Assembly (NCBI GenBank): GCA_900112325.1
Contig: FOLJ01000016.1
Coordinates: 124,001 to 188,000, forward strand
Direction of reading: 5' to 3'
Origin: Micromonospora sediminimaris
Lineage (GTDB): Bacteria > Actinomycetota > Actinomycetes > Mycobacteriales > Micromonosporaceae
Length of the DNA: 64,000 bases
Shown here: positions 6,484 through 17,100 of the stretch, in pieces
Layout of the letters: every line of letters starts with the position of its first letter
Numbering within the stretch: position 1 is the first letter of the stretch
Translations under genes and position numbers: made by a program
The notes under the pieces: model-generated
Database searches by the model: none
Told to the model about the DNA's origin: nothing
The model's input: only the letters and a program-made list of their open reading frames with translations

Positions 6484-8838
6484 TCAACCTGTCGCCGGGC
6501 GTGACCGCAGCAGCGTGAGCGTCCGGTCTGCCGCGCCCTGCGGCCCGGCGAGCGGAACCAGGTAGGTCTGCCCCCGGGCATGGACCGGCGTCTGGTCGTC
6601 GTAGTGCACGGAGCCGGGCAGTCCCGAGCTGCCGTGGCGCAGGACGTCCCGCAGCACCGGCCCGGCGGGGTCGACCTCGGCCACGAAGCGCCAGGGTGCT
6701 CCCTCGATCGCGGCGCCGCTGCGATCCGGGGTCATGAGGCAGACCGAGTGGCCGCTGCCTCCGACCGGGGTCTCGTCGCCGCCGAAGAGTCCGCGCAGCC
6801 CGGGAAGCGCCTTGGCGATCGGATGCCTGTCATTGACACGGTGCACCGCGTCGTAACGCCAACCTGCCGGGTCCGTGCCGTGTGCGGTGACGATTCTCGC
6901 GATCGCCGTCTCCAGCGCTTCGGCGACGACGACCGGAAGTGGCTCGGTCTCGCCGAGTTGCCGTCGGGCCTCCGGGTCGAGAATGAGATGGTCGACTTGC
7001 AGGGTCAGATCCGGCATGCTGGTGGCCAGATCCGCACCCAGTGGTTCGGTCACCCATCGGTCCACCAGGGCCTGTAGCAGCCGGAGAAAGACAAGTGGCG
7101 CCGGCTGATCGCCTCGGGCGTGGCCGTCCCACTCGCTGAGCAGGCGGTGCCCGGTCCGTGCGAGCGGATCCGTGGGCGGGCGGGCAGCCAGCGCGTCCAG
7201 CAGCACCGGCAGCACCCGGGCCGCCCGTCCGTCAGCCAGGTCGTTCTGCCAGCGCGCGCACTCCTCAGCCGAGATCGACCCGTCGCGGATCAGCTGCTCG
7301 ATGCGTTCGGCCCGGTACGGGGCGACCCAGTCGACGCCGACGTGGACTTTCGCGTCGTCCGGCACCAGTTTGTGGTTCGCGGAGATGAGGTAGCCCTCGG
7401 CGGGGTTGACCGTCTCCGGCAGCTCGTCGAAGGAGAGCAGATCCTGCCACGACTCGGCGACGTCGCCGAACGATGCTGGGGCAAGCCCGCTGCCCGGCCG
7501 TCGCCGCGGCACGTTCCCGGCGGTCTTGAGCGCTATGACGTCGTCGGCGGTGGCCACCACCACGTTGAGCACCGGCACGCCGAAGTCCCGCAGGGCCGCC
7601 CGGAAGCGGGGATAGGTCTCCGCCCGCCACATCCGCATACAACCGACGATCTCGGTGGAGGGCACGAAGCCGCTCCAGAAGAGGCCGAGCCGAGCGGCGC
7701 CGTCCGGACCCGGCGCGTCGAACTCGACGTGCCGCTGCCCGCCCGCGGCCCGGACCGCGACGTCCGCGCCGCCCCGGACCGAGATGACGCTCTCCTGCCG
7801 CCAGGTCGGCCGCGCTGCCGGGCCGTCGAGCAGGCAGAGATCCTGGGTGTCGACAGTGGCGTTGGTGATGCCCCAGGCCAGCCGGCTGTTGCTGCCGGCG
7901 ATGAGTCCGGGCAGTCCAGGGACGGTGATGCCGTACGCCTTCGCCCGCTCCGCCGGCAGCAGCAGACCCATCTGGTACCAGATGCTCGGTTGGGTGAACA
8001 GCACATGCGGATCGTTGGCCAGCAGGGGCGCGCCCGAGCGGGTCAGTCGTCCCGAGATCGCCCAGGCGTTGGATCCGGGGGACGTCTCCCCGTCCAGCAG
8101 CCCCCGCAGCCAGGCACGGGACTGCTCGGGCAACTCGACGACCGGGGCGGACTCGGACGCTCCCGGGCGGCCGAGGCGCTTGTCGACGCCCTGCCCCGGA
8201 CGCCTGATGGTCACCGCGCCGTCGATCGGGTAGCGCGGCGCGGAGAAGGAGGTCGCGTAGCGGGGCCGCTCCGCCGCGAGTCGCATGCGGAAGACCTCCT
8301 GCCGGAGGTTGGTGCCGAGGTCGAACCCCAGGTGCTTGACGATGAGCACGGAGTCGAGCGGTGTCCAGGGTTCGGGTCGGTAGCGGAGCAGCAGAAACTC
8401 CACCGGCAGACCGACCCGCCGCCGGAGCCGGCGGATCGCCGCGTTGACGCCGTCGCTGAAGGCCACCAGGCAGGCGTACGACGCACGGTCCACCAGTTCC
8501 AGCGACTGGCGGGCCACCCGTTCCAGAGCGAGCCTGCGGGCCCGTACGTCCTCGGGCACGACCGTCTCGCCCAGCACCTCCGCCAGTCGGCCGCGGGCTC
8601 GTCGCCGGAGCACGTCCATCTGCCACAGCCGGTCGCTGGCCTGCGCGAAGCCGCTGGCGAAGTAGAGGTCGCGCTCGTCGTGGGCGATGATCCACGGCAC
8701 CCCACGGTCGTCGCGGCGCACCATGGCCCGGTCGGTCAGGCCGCTCAGCCGCACCGAGCCACGATCGGCGTGTGCCCGCACGGCCGGCGTGCGCAGCAGC
8801 CGCAGCGCCCCGTCGCGTACCCGGTCACGTCGCGCCAT
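6484..8838 (-). CDS. penicillin-acylase-family Ntn hydrolase
   Basis: A 784-residue proenzyme of the penicillin amidase family, usually cleaved into alpha and beta chains with the beta chain starting at its nucleophile. Here that residue is S256 in GSNAW, preceded by a linker; the typical FASGFAQASDRLWQMD segment lies at about 60-75 and an NDPH motif at about 275-278. Family members remove acyl groups from amides (beta-lactams, acyl-homoserine lactones, and acylated pyoverdine precursor by PvdQ). No clear signal peptide is visible, so it may act in the cytoplasm. It overlaps the MFS gene by 14 bases. In a cluster that starts with a fatty acyl-AMP ligase, removal of a fatty acyl group late in the pathway is the most economical idea (inference). 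Confidence 0.85.
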   Translation of the reverse strand: MARRDRVRDGALRLLRTPAVRAHADRGSVRLSGLTDRAMVRRDDRGVPWIIAHDERDLYFASGFAQASDRLWQMDVLRRRARGRLAEVLGETVVPEDVRARRLALERVARQSLELVDRASYACLVAFSDGVNAAIRRLRRRVGLPVEFLLLRYRPEPWTPLDSVLIVKHLGFDLGTNLRQEVFRMRLAAERPRYATSFSAPRYPIDGAVTIRRPGQGVDKRLGRPGASESAPVVELPEQSRAWLRGLLDGETSPGSNAWAISGRLTRSGAPLLANDPHVLFTQPSIWYQMGLLLPAERAKAYGITVPGLPGLIAGSNSRLAWGITNATVDTQDLCLLDGPAARPTWRQESVISVRGGADVAVRAAGGQRHVEFDAPGPDGAARLGLFWSGFVPSTEIVGCMRMWRAETYPRFRAALRDFGVPVLNVVVATADDVIALKTAGNVPRRRPGSGLAPASFGDVAESWQDLLSFDELPETVNPAEGYLISANHKLVPDDAKVHVGVDWVAPYRAERIEQLIRDGSISAEECARWQNDLADGRAARVLPVLLDALAARPPTDPLARTGHRLLSEWDGHARGDQPAPLVFLRLLQALVDRWVTEPLGADLATSMPDLTLQVDHLILDPEARRQLGETEPLPVVVAEALETAIARIVTAHGTDPAGWRYDAVHRVNDRHPIAKALPGLRGLFGGDETPVGGSGHSVCLMTPDRSGAAIEGAPWRFVAEVDPAGPVLRDVLRHGSSGLPGSVHYDDQTPVHARGQTYLVPLAGPQGAADRTLTLLRSRPATG

Positions 8839-10087
8839 CGCCGACCGCCGTCCGAGCCCGAGGGGTGGCCTTGCCCATCTGAAGACCGGGCAGGTTACGT
8901 CCCACCAGGAGGTAGATCAGGACACTGATCACCGCGAAGACGCTCACCCCGAGGAACATCGCCGTGCCGCCGTAGTGCGCCAGGATCAGTCCACCCGTGA
9001 AGGGTCCGATGAAGCCACCGAGCTGCGCGAAGGTCTGTGCCCCGAAGTAGCTGCCCCGCCGGTCCGGGGGTGCGATCCGGTCGATGACGGCGAACTCAGC
9101 CGGGATGATGAAGGTCTCCCCGATCGTGAAGATCACCATTGCCGCCACGAACTGCCAACCCGGACCGGCGAAGGCGAAGCCCACCATGCCCGCGACGAGG
9201 AGCACCCCGCCGATGACGATCGACCGCACCGGGTCACGCTTGCGCGCGTACCGCGAGACGAAGAGTTGGACGACGACCACGGTGACGGCGTTTGTGGTCA
9301 GCACGTAGCCGAGGATCTTCGTGCCGTCGGCGAATCCGGCGGAGAGATGCTGCGCCAGCAGCGCCGAGATCTTGCTGTGTACCGCCTCCAGCAGCAGACC
9401 CGCGGCGATGAAGCAAAGCAACCGGAAGTCCCGGACGACCACCCGGAAGCTGTCCCGCAGCCCTTCGAGGTGGGTTCGGAAGCCGGTGCTGGGCTCCTGC
9501 TCCAGCACCGCAGGTGTCATCGGTGGCAGGAACAGCAGCGTCAGCCCGAACAGGCAGAGATAGACCGCGTAGACCGCCGCGCCGACCAAGAAGGCCACCC
9601 GGCCGCCGGAGAGGCCGGCGTACGCGCCCAGCAACGGCCCCACGGCGAACCCGACGTTGACCGCCATGTACTGGTACGAGAACCATCTCAGCCGGTCCTC
9701 CGCCGGCAGCAGATCACTCAGCAGCGCCTTCGCCACCGGGTTGAAGGTGCTGCTGCTGAGGGCCAGGGCGGCGTTGATGAAGAAGACCGCCAGCACCCCG
9801 TTGCTGAAGTAAAAGGCCACGAAGGAGGCGATGACCCCGGACAACGCGAGCAGCAGCAGCCTGGTGCGGCCCAGCGCGTCGGAGAGTGAGCCACCGACGA
9901 AGCCGGCGAAGATCGAGAAGAAGACCGACGACCCGATGATGAAGCCGATCGTGGTCGGGGTGAGTCCCAGCTCCCGATGGAGGAAGATCGCGAGGAAGGG
10001 GATCGCCACCGAGTTCGCCAGACTCATGATCCCGGCCCCGGCGATCAGTAGTCGGGCCAACATCATGGGGCGGGTTGTCGTCGTCAT
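8825..10087 (-). CDS. MFS efflux transporter
   Basis: A 420-residue major facilitator with about twelve hydrophobic helices. The family loop 2-3 motif is seen as GGSLSDALGRTRLLL near residue 65-80, and the N-terminal half resembles drug:proton antiporters. ATG 10087 overlaps the NRPS stop (ATGA). Its place between the NRPS and acylase genes suggests export of the product or of its acylated form, and self-protection. Substrate unknown. Confidence 0.85.
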   Translation of the reverse strand: MTTTTRPMMLARLLIAGAGIMSLANSVAIPFLAIFLHRELGLTPTTIGFIIGSSVFFSIFAGFVGGSLSDALGRTRLLLLALSGVIASFVAFYFSNGVLAVFFINAALALSSSTFNPVAKALLSDLLPAEDRLRWFSYQYMAVNVGFAVGPLLGAYAGLSGGRVAFLVGAAVYAVYLCLFGLTLLFLPPMTPAVLEQEPSTGFRTHLEGLRDSFRVVVRDFRLLCFIAAGLLLEAVHSKISALLAQHLSAGFADGTKILGYVLTTNAVTVVVVQLFVSRYARKRDPVRSIVIGGVLLVAGMVGFAFAGPGWQFVAAMVIFTIGETFIIPAEFAVIDRIAPPDRRGSYFGAQTFAQLGGFIGPFTGGLILAHYGGTAMFLGVSVFAVISVLIYLLVGRNLPGLQMGKATPRARTAVGDGAT

Positions 10088-13000
10088 CGGGAGGCCGACC
10101 CTGCCCCGTCCGTGGCGACGGGCCCGCGCTGACCGAGGAAGCGGCGCATCAGCTCGGCCACCTCGGTGACGTGCGGACGGTAGAGCATCGCCTCGTGTCC
10201 GGCCGCGACCGAGGCGTACGTCAACGTCTCCCCGGCGATCCGCTGCCAACCCGATCTCGGCTGTTCGCCCTGGTCATGGCGAGTCTGCGCGGCCTCGATC
10301 AGCATGATCGAAAGGTCCGGCGGGACCGTGACCGGCGGCCAGCGCAACGACGACATCCCGCTGAACGCGTCGAACACCTCGGTGAGGTCACCGTTGAGCA
10401 GTTCTGGCGCGTCCGCCCCGATCAGCTCCTGGACCTCGGCGAGAATCTGCTCCTCGGGCGTGGTTCGCAGCAGGCTCGGCAGGTCCGAGGGGGCGTGCTC
10501 GCGCACCACCGGGAACATCTCCGCCAGGATCGCCAGGAACGAGACGAACTGCTCGACGCGGCTGGTCCCCAGGCGACGCCCCACCGCTTCCGGGTCCACC
10601 GAATCCAGCGCCACCAGGCGGGTGACCGGAACGTCTCGGGCCCGCAGCTCGTGCGCGACGTAGAGGCCGAGCGCGCCGCCGAAGGAGTGGCCCACGAGAT
10701 CGACAGGTCCGGTGCCCGCCGCCGCGGCGATCACCTCGGCGCATCTGCTGGCCAGCGCGGTGACGGTGCCGTCGCCCCTCTCCTGGAACAGCTCTCTGGT
10801 CGACACCGCGAAGAACGAACGATTGTCGAACATGGCGCTCAGCTGGGCGAAGGAGGTACCAAGACCGAGCACCCCGGGAAGCGCGAAGATCGGCGTGGCG
10901 CCCTCGGGCCGCCGACGCAGCGCCAGCAGCCGCCGGGTGCCGCGTGTTTCCCGGCCAAGCAGGGCCGCCACGCTGGACTGCGGCTCCGCCAGGGCACGTC
11001 GCAGCAGGTCGACGTACTCGTCGGCGCAGGACTGGATGGTCGGTCGGTCGAACAGGTCGGGGTTGAAGTGCCAGCGCAGTTCGAGGTTCCGGCCGATGTC
11101 GAAAACATCGAGCATCAGCTCCGCCTGGGTGTCCTGACTCGGTGACGGAAGCAGGTCGACAGCAAGTCCGTCCAGCTCGATGCCGCCGCGTTGGTCGTCC
11201 TGGTAGGCGAACATGATCTGGAAAAGCGGTGAGTGGGCGGTCGAGCGGGCCGGATTGAGCCGGTTCACCACCATGTCCAGCGGCACATGCTGATGGTCGA
11301 GGTCGAGCAGTGCCTCCTCCCGGACGTGCTGCATGTAGCTCAGGAACGTGGGGGCGTCGTCCACCCGGGTCCGGCGTACCAGGGTGTTGACGAACATTCC
11401 GATGAGTCCGTCGAGTTCGGTGCCGTTCCGGTTGGCGACCGGAGTACCGACGACCACGTCACCGCTGCCCGACCGCTTCGCCAGCAGCATCGCGAAGACC
11501 GCGTGCAGCAGCACGAACGGGGTCCCCCCAGAGGTTCGGGCCAGCGCTCGTACCGCCTCGGTGAGCCGCGGGTCGAGCCGCTGGATGATGCTCTCACCCG
11601 CATGGGTCGCCTCGATGGGGCGGGGCCGGTCGAGTGGAAGGCCGTGCACGAGTGGCAGATCCCGCAGACGTTCCTCCCAGTAGCCGAGGTCACGAGTCGC
11701 CTGCGGGCTGTCGGCCCAGCGCGTCACGCTGTAGGAGTAGTCGGCGTAGGTCGCCGGCAACGGCGGTAGCTCGGCCTGATCGGCTGCGAGGTCCTGGTGG
11801 AAGGCGCGGTACAGATGGCCGACCTCGCGGGCGAGGATGCCGATCGACCAGCCGTCGGAGGCGACGTGGTGCATGCTGATCAGCAGTGCGTGCGTGTGGG
11901 GCATCAGCCTGATCAGGCGTACCCGCAGCATGTCGTCGTGTTCCAGGTCGAACGGACGGCGTAGTTCCTGCTCGGACAACCGCTCGGCCACTGCCTTCAG
12001 GTCCACGCCAGGCGGCACCTCCGCCGTCTCGACCGCCATCCGGAACTGGCCGGCGGGACGGACGACCTGCACGATGCCGCTGTCGGTCAGGCGCAGGACC
12101 GTGCGGAGGGCGGCATGCCGGTCGACGATGGCCCGGAAGGCCCGTTCCAGCGCGTCGACATCCAGCTCACCCTCGATCAGGGCGGTCTGGTGCAGGTTGT
12201 ACGCGGCGCTGTCCCGCTGCAGCTGGGCCAGGTAGTACAACCGTCCCTGGGGGTCGGTCACCGGCACCGGCTCGCCCGGTGGCACGCGGTACAGCGGAAT
12301 GCCGCCACCGCCCGAGGTACGCCCGTCGGCGCCGCCGCGCCGGACGAGTTGGGTGAGCCCGCGTACGGTCGGGTCGCGCAGGAAGAGACGCAGCGGTATG
12401 TCGACGCCGAACTCGCTCCCGATCCGGGCGACCAGCCGGATGGCGAGGATGGAGTGACCGCCGAACTCGAAGAAGCTGGTCTGCGGATCGACCCGCTCGA
12501 TGCCGAGCAGGTCGGCCACCACCTGTGCCACCCGGTCCTCGTCGACGTCACCGCTCGACGCGGTCGACACCGGCGCGGCGATCGGCGCCGGGCCGTGCTC
12601 GGTGTCGGGTAGGAGCGTCGCTTGGGCGGGATCCGGCAGCGCCCGCCGGTCCACCTTGTCGTTCTGGTTGAGCGGGAGGGCGTCCAGGGTGACGAAGACA
12701 CTCGGGATCATGTACGCCGGCAGCGACGCGGCCAGCGCACGCCGCAGGGCGACGGCGGTAAGTCCTGGCTGGCTCGGCACCAGGTAGGCCACCAGCGCGG
12801 TGCCGCGTTGTGGTAGGTCACGGGCGACAACGGCGACCGCGGAGACCGAGCCGAGAGCGCGCAGGGCGGTTTCCACCTCGCCGAGTTCGATCCGGAATCC
12901 GCGGATCTTGACCTGGTCGTCCTGCCGGCCCCGGTACTCGTACTCGCCGGTCTCCATCAGCACGGCCTGGTCGCCCGAGCGGTAGCCGCGCTCCCCCGTC

Positions 13001-14157
13001 GCCGGCAGGCTCACGAAACGCGCCCGATTCAGTCTCGGGCTGCCGAGATATCCGCTGCTCAGCGCGGGACCGGTGATGACGATCTCGCCCGGCTGGCCGG
13101 CCGGCACCTCGTTGAGGTCGGCGTCGACGAGGGTGAACCGCAGGTCCGCCAGCGGCACCCCGATCAGCGACCGCCCCTGATCCAGGTCCTCCCGCCGCAC
13201 CCGCCGGTAGCTGGCGTAGACGGTGGTCTCGGTCGGACCGTACATGTTGATCAGTTGTGGTTGCTCGTCGCCGTACCGGGCCACCCACGGCCGCAGGTCG
13301 GCGAAGTGCAGCGCCTCACCTGCGCTGATGACGTAGCGCAACGGCAGCCGACGGTCGCGGGTGGCGTCCTCGGCGATGAGCTGGTTGAGCGCGGTGGGCG
13401 TCTGGCACAGCACCGTGACCCGCTCCCGTTCCAGCAGGTCCCAGAGGGCTTGGGGGTCCTGGGCGGTCTCTCGCGGCACGATCACCAGGCAGCCGCCGTA
13501 CAACAGCGGCCCCCACATCTCCCACACGGACACGTCGAAGGCGAACGAGTGGAACATCGCCCACACATCATCCGGACCAAACCCGAAATGACGCTCCGTC
13601 ACCCCAAAAAGCCGCAACACATTACCGTGCGAAATCTGCACACCCTTCGGACGCCCCGTCGTCCCCGACGTAAAAATCACATACGCCCGATCATCCCCAC
13701 CCGACTCCGCCACGGCCACGTCCACCGGACCGCCGGCCAAACCCTCATCATCCACAAGCACCGCCGGCACACCCTCCGGCAACAACCCCACCAACCCACC
13801 ACTGGTCACCACCACCGACGGATCAGCATCATCCACAATCAACTCCAACCGACCCGCCGGAGTCCCCACATCCAACGGCACATACGACGACCCCACCCGC
13901 AACACCGCAAGCACCGCAGCAACCATGTCAACAGAACGATCCAACAACACACCCACCGGCCGCGACACATCCACACCCGCAGCCCGAATCGCCCCCGCCA
14001 ACACCCCCACCCGACGATCCAACTCCGCAAACGTCACACCCCGACCACCACACCGCACCGCCACCCGATCCGGAAAACACCGAACCGACTCCCCAAACCC
14101 CGCCACCAAACTCCGCGCCTGCCCCACCGACGGCACCGGAATGTCCTGGCTGTTCAT
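10084..14157 (-). CDS. NRPS module A-T-C-TE
   Basis: A 1357-residue synthetase with domains in an unusual order. Adenylation domain (about 1-520) has FTSGTTGRPKG, FDVSVWEM, NMYGPTET and QVKIRGFRIE motifs. The carrier (about 545-620) has FFEFGGHS. The condensation domain (about 640-1075) has MHHVASDGWS. The thioesterase (about 1100-1340) has GHSFGG and a late His in AAGHEAM. By hand alignment to GrsA the specificity residues are roughly D-V-W-C-I-A-M-V-Y-K, which I cannot assign to an amino acid. There is no carrier between the last C domain and the TE, so C may join the thioester to a free amine. Bases 13563-14157 (residues 1-200) use different codons from the rest. The start overlaps the FAAL protein stop. 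Confidence 0.9.
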   Translation of the reverse strand: MNSQDIPVPSVGQARSLVAGFGESVRCFPDRVAVRCGGRGVTFAELDRRVGVLAGAIRAAGVDVSRPVGVLLDRSVDMVAAVLAVLRVGSSYVPLDVGTPAGRLELIVDDADPSVVVTSGGLVGLLPEGVPAVLVDDEGLAGGPVDVAVAESGGDDRAYVIFTSGTTGRPKGVQISHGNVLRLFGVTERHFGFGPDDVWAMFHSFAFDVSVWEMWGPLLYGGCLVIVPRETAQDPQALWDLLERERVTVLCQTPTALNQLIAEDATRDRRLPLRYVISAGEALHFADLRPWVARYGDEQPQLINMYGPTETTVYASYRRVRREDLDQGRSLIGVPLADLRFTLVDADLNEVPAGQPGEIVITGPALSSGYLGSPRLNRARFVSLPATGERGYRSGDQAVLMETGEYEYRGRQDDQVKIRGFRIELGEVETALRALGSVSAVAVVARDLPQRGTALVAYLVPSQPGLTAVALRRALAASLPAYMIPSVFVTLDALPLNQNDKVDRRALPDPAQATLLPDTEHGPAPIAAPVSTASSGDVDEDRVAQVVADLLGIERVDPQTSFFEFGGHSILAIRLVARIGSEFGVDIPLRLFLRDPTVRGLTQLVRRGGADGRTSGGGGIPLYRVPPGEPVPVTDPQGRLYYLAQLQRDSAAYNLHQTALIEGELDVDALERAFRAIVDRHAALRTVLRLTDSGIVQVVRPAGQFRMAVETAEVPPGVDLKAVAERLSEQELRRPFDLEHDDMLRVRLIRLMPHTHALLISMHHVASDGWSIGILAREVGHLYRAFHQDLAADQAELPPLPATYADYSYSVTRWADSPQATRDLGYWEERLRDLPLVHGLPLDRPRPIEATHAGESIIQRLDPRLTEAVRALARTSGGTPFVLLHAVFAMLLAKRSGSGDVVVGTPVANRNGTELDGLIGMFVNTLVRRTRVDDAPTFLSYMQHVREEALLDLDHQHVPLDMVVNRLNPARSTAHSPLFQIMFAYQDDQRGGIELDGLAVDLLPSPSQDTQAELMLDVFDIGRNLELRWHFNPDLFDRPTIQSCADEYVDLLRRALAEPQSSVAALLGRETRGTRRLLALRRRPEGATPIFALPGVLGLGTSFAQLSAMFDNRSFFAVSTRELFQERGDGTVTALASRCAEVIAAAAGTGPVDLVGHSFGGALGLYVAHELRARDVPVTRLVALDSVDPEAVGRRLGTSRVEQFVSFLAILAEMFPVVREHAPSDLPSLLRTTPEEQILAEVQELIGADAPELLNGDLTEVFDAFSGMSSLRWPPVTVPPDLSIMLIEAAQTRHDQGEQPRSGWQRIAGETLTYASVAAGHEAMLYRPHVTEVAELMRRFLGQRGPVATDGAGSASR

Positions 14158-17100
14158 CGTCCTGCCTCCTCGACGGCCGGCGCGGGGCCGGGCGATGCGA
14201 TCTCCTTGAGGGCCGACTGGAACTCCGCCACGATCCGGGCTGCGGTGGCGGCGTCGATCCGCTCCCGCTGGTAGACCAGACGGAACGTCAGGCGGTCGGC
14301 GTGCCGGGTGCCGTACAGGCTGACGGTGAAGGCGACATCCCGGGGAGGTACGTCCACCACCGACACCTCGACCTCTCCGAGCCGCTGGCGGCATCCGCTG
14401 GACGGGATCGAGAAACCATCGTCGAGCAGCCCGTCCGTCGACTGCTGAAAGGTGAACGTGGCCTGGAACAGGGGTGTCTGCCCGTGCCGTTCCGGGCTGA
14501 GCGCCTTGACCAGCCGGGCGAACGGCAGATCAGCGTCGGCCAGGGCGTCGCGCAGTTCGGCCCGGCTGCGGTCCTCGATCTGTTCCGGGCGCTCCTCGCC
14601 CTCGAACCGGCCGGCCAGGGGCAGCATGTTGACCAGGTAGCCGACCGTGTCGGCGAAGCGCCAGTCGTCCCGGCCATGGTGTGGCGTGCCGATCACGATC
14701 CGCTGTTCGCCGGTCGTCCGATGCAGCGCCCTCAGGTACGCCGCGACGAGGCTGACGAACGGCGTGTGCCCACGGAGCTGGGCCCGCTGGTAGAGGCGGT
14801 CGGCCCCGTCCACCTCGAAATCGATGGTCGCGGCGGGGTTCCGGCCCGGAGTGCCTCCCGTCCGGACGGCCGGGAAGAGCAGGTGATCGCGCAGTGGGTG
14901 CCACCGCTCGGCAAGTGCGGTGAGCCGGCGCCGGGCCGACTCGTCGTCGGTTGACGCGGACAACCACCGCTGCCGCTGCACGTAGTCGCCCCGGTCGGTG
15001 GCGGGAAGCTCTCCGCCCAGGCGCACCCCGGGCAACTCCGCCAGGATCTCCATGAAGATCACCCGCAACGACCAGTGGTCGACGATCGCATGGTGGCAGA
15101 CGAGCATGAAGACGGTGGTCTCCGGCGTCAACACGGCGGCGGCCCGGACCAGCGGACCTTCGGTGAGACAGAACCGCCGGTCGGCGACCTCCCGCAGGAA
15201 GGAGTCGACCGACTCGTCGATATCGGTGAGCGCCACCTGCGACCAGTCGAGCTGAGGGCTGTCCCGCACGATCTGCGTCCCGCTGCCGGGCGACCCGAGC
15301 ACCGTGCGCAGCGCCGGGTGCCGGGCCACGGCCGCCGACACCGCGGCGCGCAGCAGGTCGGGGTCGTACCCACGGGACAGGCGGACGGCGCTGGTCAGGT
15401 TGTTCGCCGTGTCCTGCGGATGGAACTCGTCATAGAACTGCATCTGCACCTGGCCGTCGGTGGCCGGCGCGACCCGATCCGGAGATCCGGTCGTCGGCTC
15501 CGGCTGCGCGGGCTCCGGGGGCTGCCCGGTCAACACCACCACCGCTTCGGCGATCTCTTCGAGGGAGCGGTCGCTGGTGAAGAGTCGACTGTCCAGGGAG
15601 CGGCCGAGCTGCTGTTCGCACCGTACCTTCACGGTGGCGGTACGCAGCGAGTCGAGCCCGAGTGCGGCCAGCGGCCGGGACCAGTCCTGCACCGTCAGCT
15701 GCTGCCCCGCGGCGCTGACCAGCGCGGCCAGCAGTTGACGCACCAGCTGCCGCCGCGTGTCCCGGTCGCGACGGTGTAGCGCGTCGAGCTGGTCGGCGGT
15801 GGGCGGTGCCGGACGCGGCTGTGGATTCTCCGAGTGCCCCAGCACCCGCAGCCGGCCGGTGAGATGGCGGGCTCGGGTCTCGCTCCGCCGGATCTTTCCG
15901 CTCGACGTCTTGGGCAGGGAGCCCGGGTAGACCAGCACCACCTCGGCCAGTTGGAGGTCACACTCGACACCGACGGCGCGCAGCACCTCCGTCCGCACCG
16001 CGGCCGCCGCAGCCGGGTCGCGCAGGCGGGCCAGGGACGCCCGGGCCACCTCGGCCACCAGGGTCACCGGCGGGGCGTCGGGATCCGGCTGGAATGCGGC
16101 TGCGGCACCGCCGCGCAGGTCGGCGCAGGCGGTCAGCGCGACGGTCTCGACGTCGTGCGGGTAGAAGTTCCGCCCGGCGACGATCAGCAGGTCCTTGCTG
16201 CGGCTGACCGGGTACAACTCGCCCTGCCAGGTGAAGCCGAGGTCCCCGGTCCGAAGATAGCGCCCCTCGCGACCAGGAACGTCGGCGTGGAAGGTCTGTC
16301 GGGTGGCCGTCGCATCGTCCCAGTACCCCTGGGCCACGCCCGGCCCCCGCACACAGATCTCCCCGATCTCCCCGTCGGGCAGGACCCGGTCGTCGTCACC
16401 GCCGCGAATGACGATCTCGGTGTGCCGGGCCGGTCGCCCCGACGAGACGAGGCTCGTGCCGGCCTCGCTTGTCTCCTCCGGCAGCTCGACCAGCCGGCCG
16501 CGCTCCAGTTCCCGGCGGCTGACCTGTCGGGACCGGTACCCCGTTCCCGGTTCGGCTCCGGCGACGAAGAGAGTGGCTTCGGCCAGCCCGTAACAGGGGA
16601 AGAAGGCGTCGCGGTCGAAACCGTGCACGCCGTAGCACGTCGCGAAGTCCCGCATCGTCTCCGCGCGCACGGGCTCGGCGCCGTTGAACGCGATCCGCCA
16701 CCGGCTCAGGTCGATGTCGGTGAGCCGGGCCCGGTCGTACCGTTCGACGAGCAACTGGTAGGCGAAGTTCGGGCCACCGGAGCAGGTGGCGCCGAAGCGG
16801 TCCACGGCCAGCGGCCACAGCATCGGATCGTGCACGAACGCGAAGGTGTCCAGCAGCACCGAGGGAATGCCCCGGTAGACGGGCAACAGGGCGGTACCGA
16901 TCAGCCCCATGTCGTGGTACATCGGCAGCCAGCTGAGGACGGTGTCGTCGGGGCGGATGCCGAAGCCCTCGGCGATCGCCTCCTCGTTCTGCACGAGGTT
17001 GCGGTGGCTGACCATCACGCCCTTGGGCTGGCCTGTCGAGCCGGAGGTGTACTGCAGGAAGGCCAGATCCTCGCCGCCGGGCCCGGGCCTGACGGCAGCC

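Noticed and set aside
7120..8928. A 600-codon plus-strand frame opposite the penicillin acylase gene
   Set aside because: The minus-strand frame encodes a clear Ntn hydrolase with its catalytic Ser; the opposite frame has no recognisable motif and biased residues.
13255..14274. Plus-strand frame very rich in His, Arg and Pro opposite the NRPS start
   Set aside because: It results from the C/A-rich composition of this stretch of the plus strand, itself reported as a codon-usage patch; it is not a gene.
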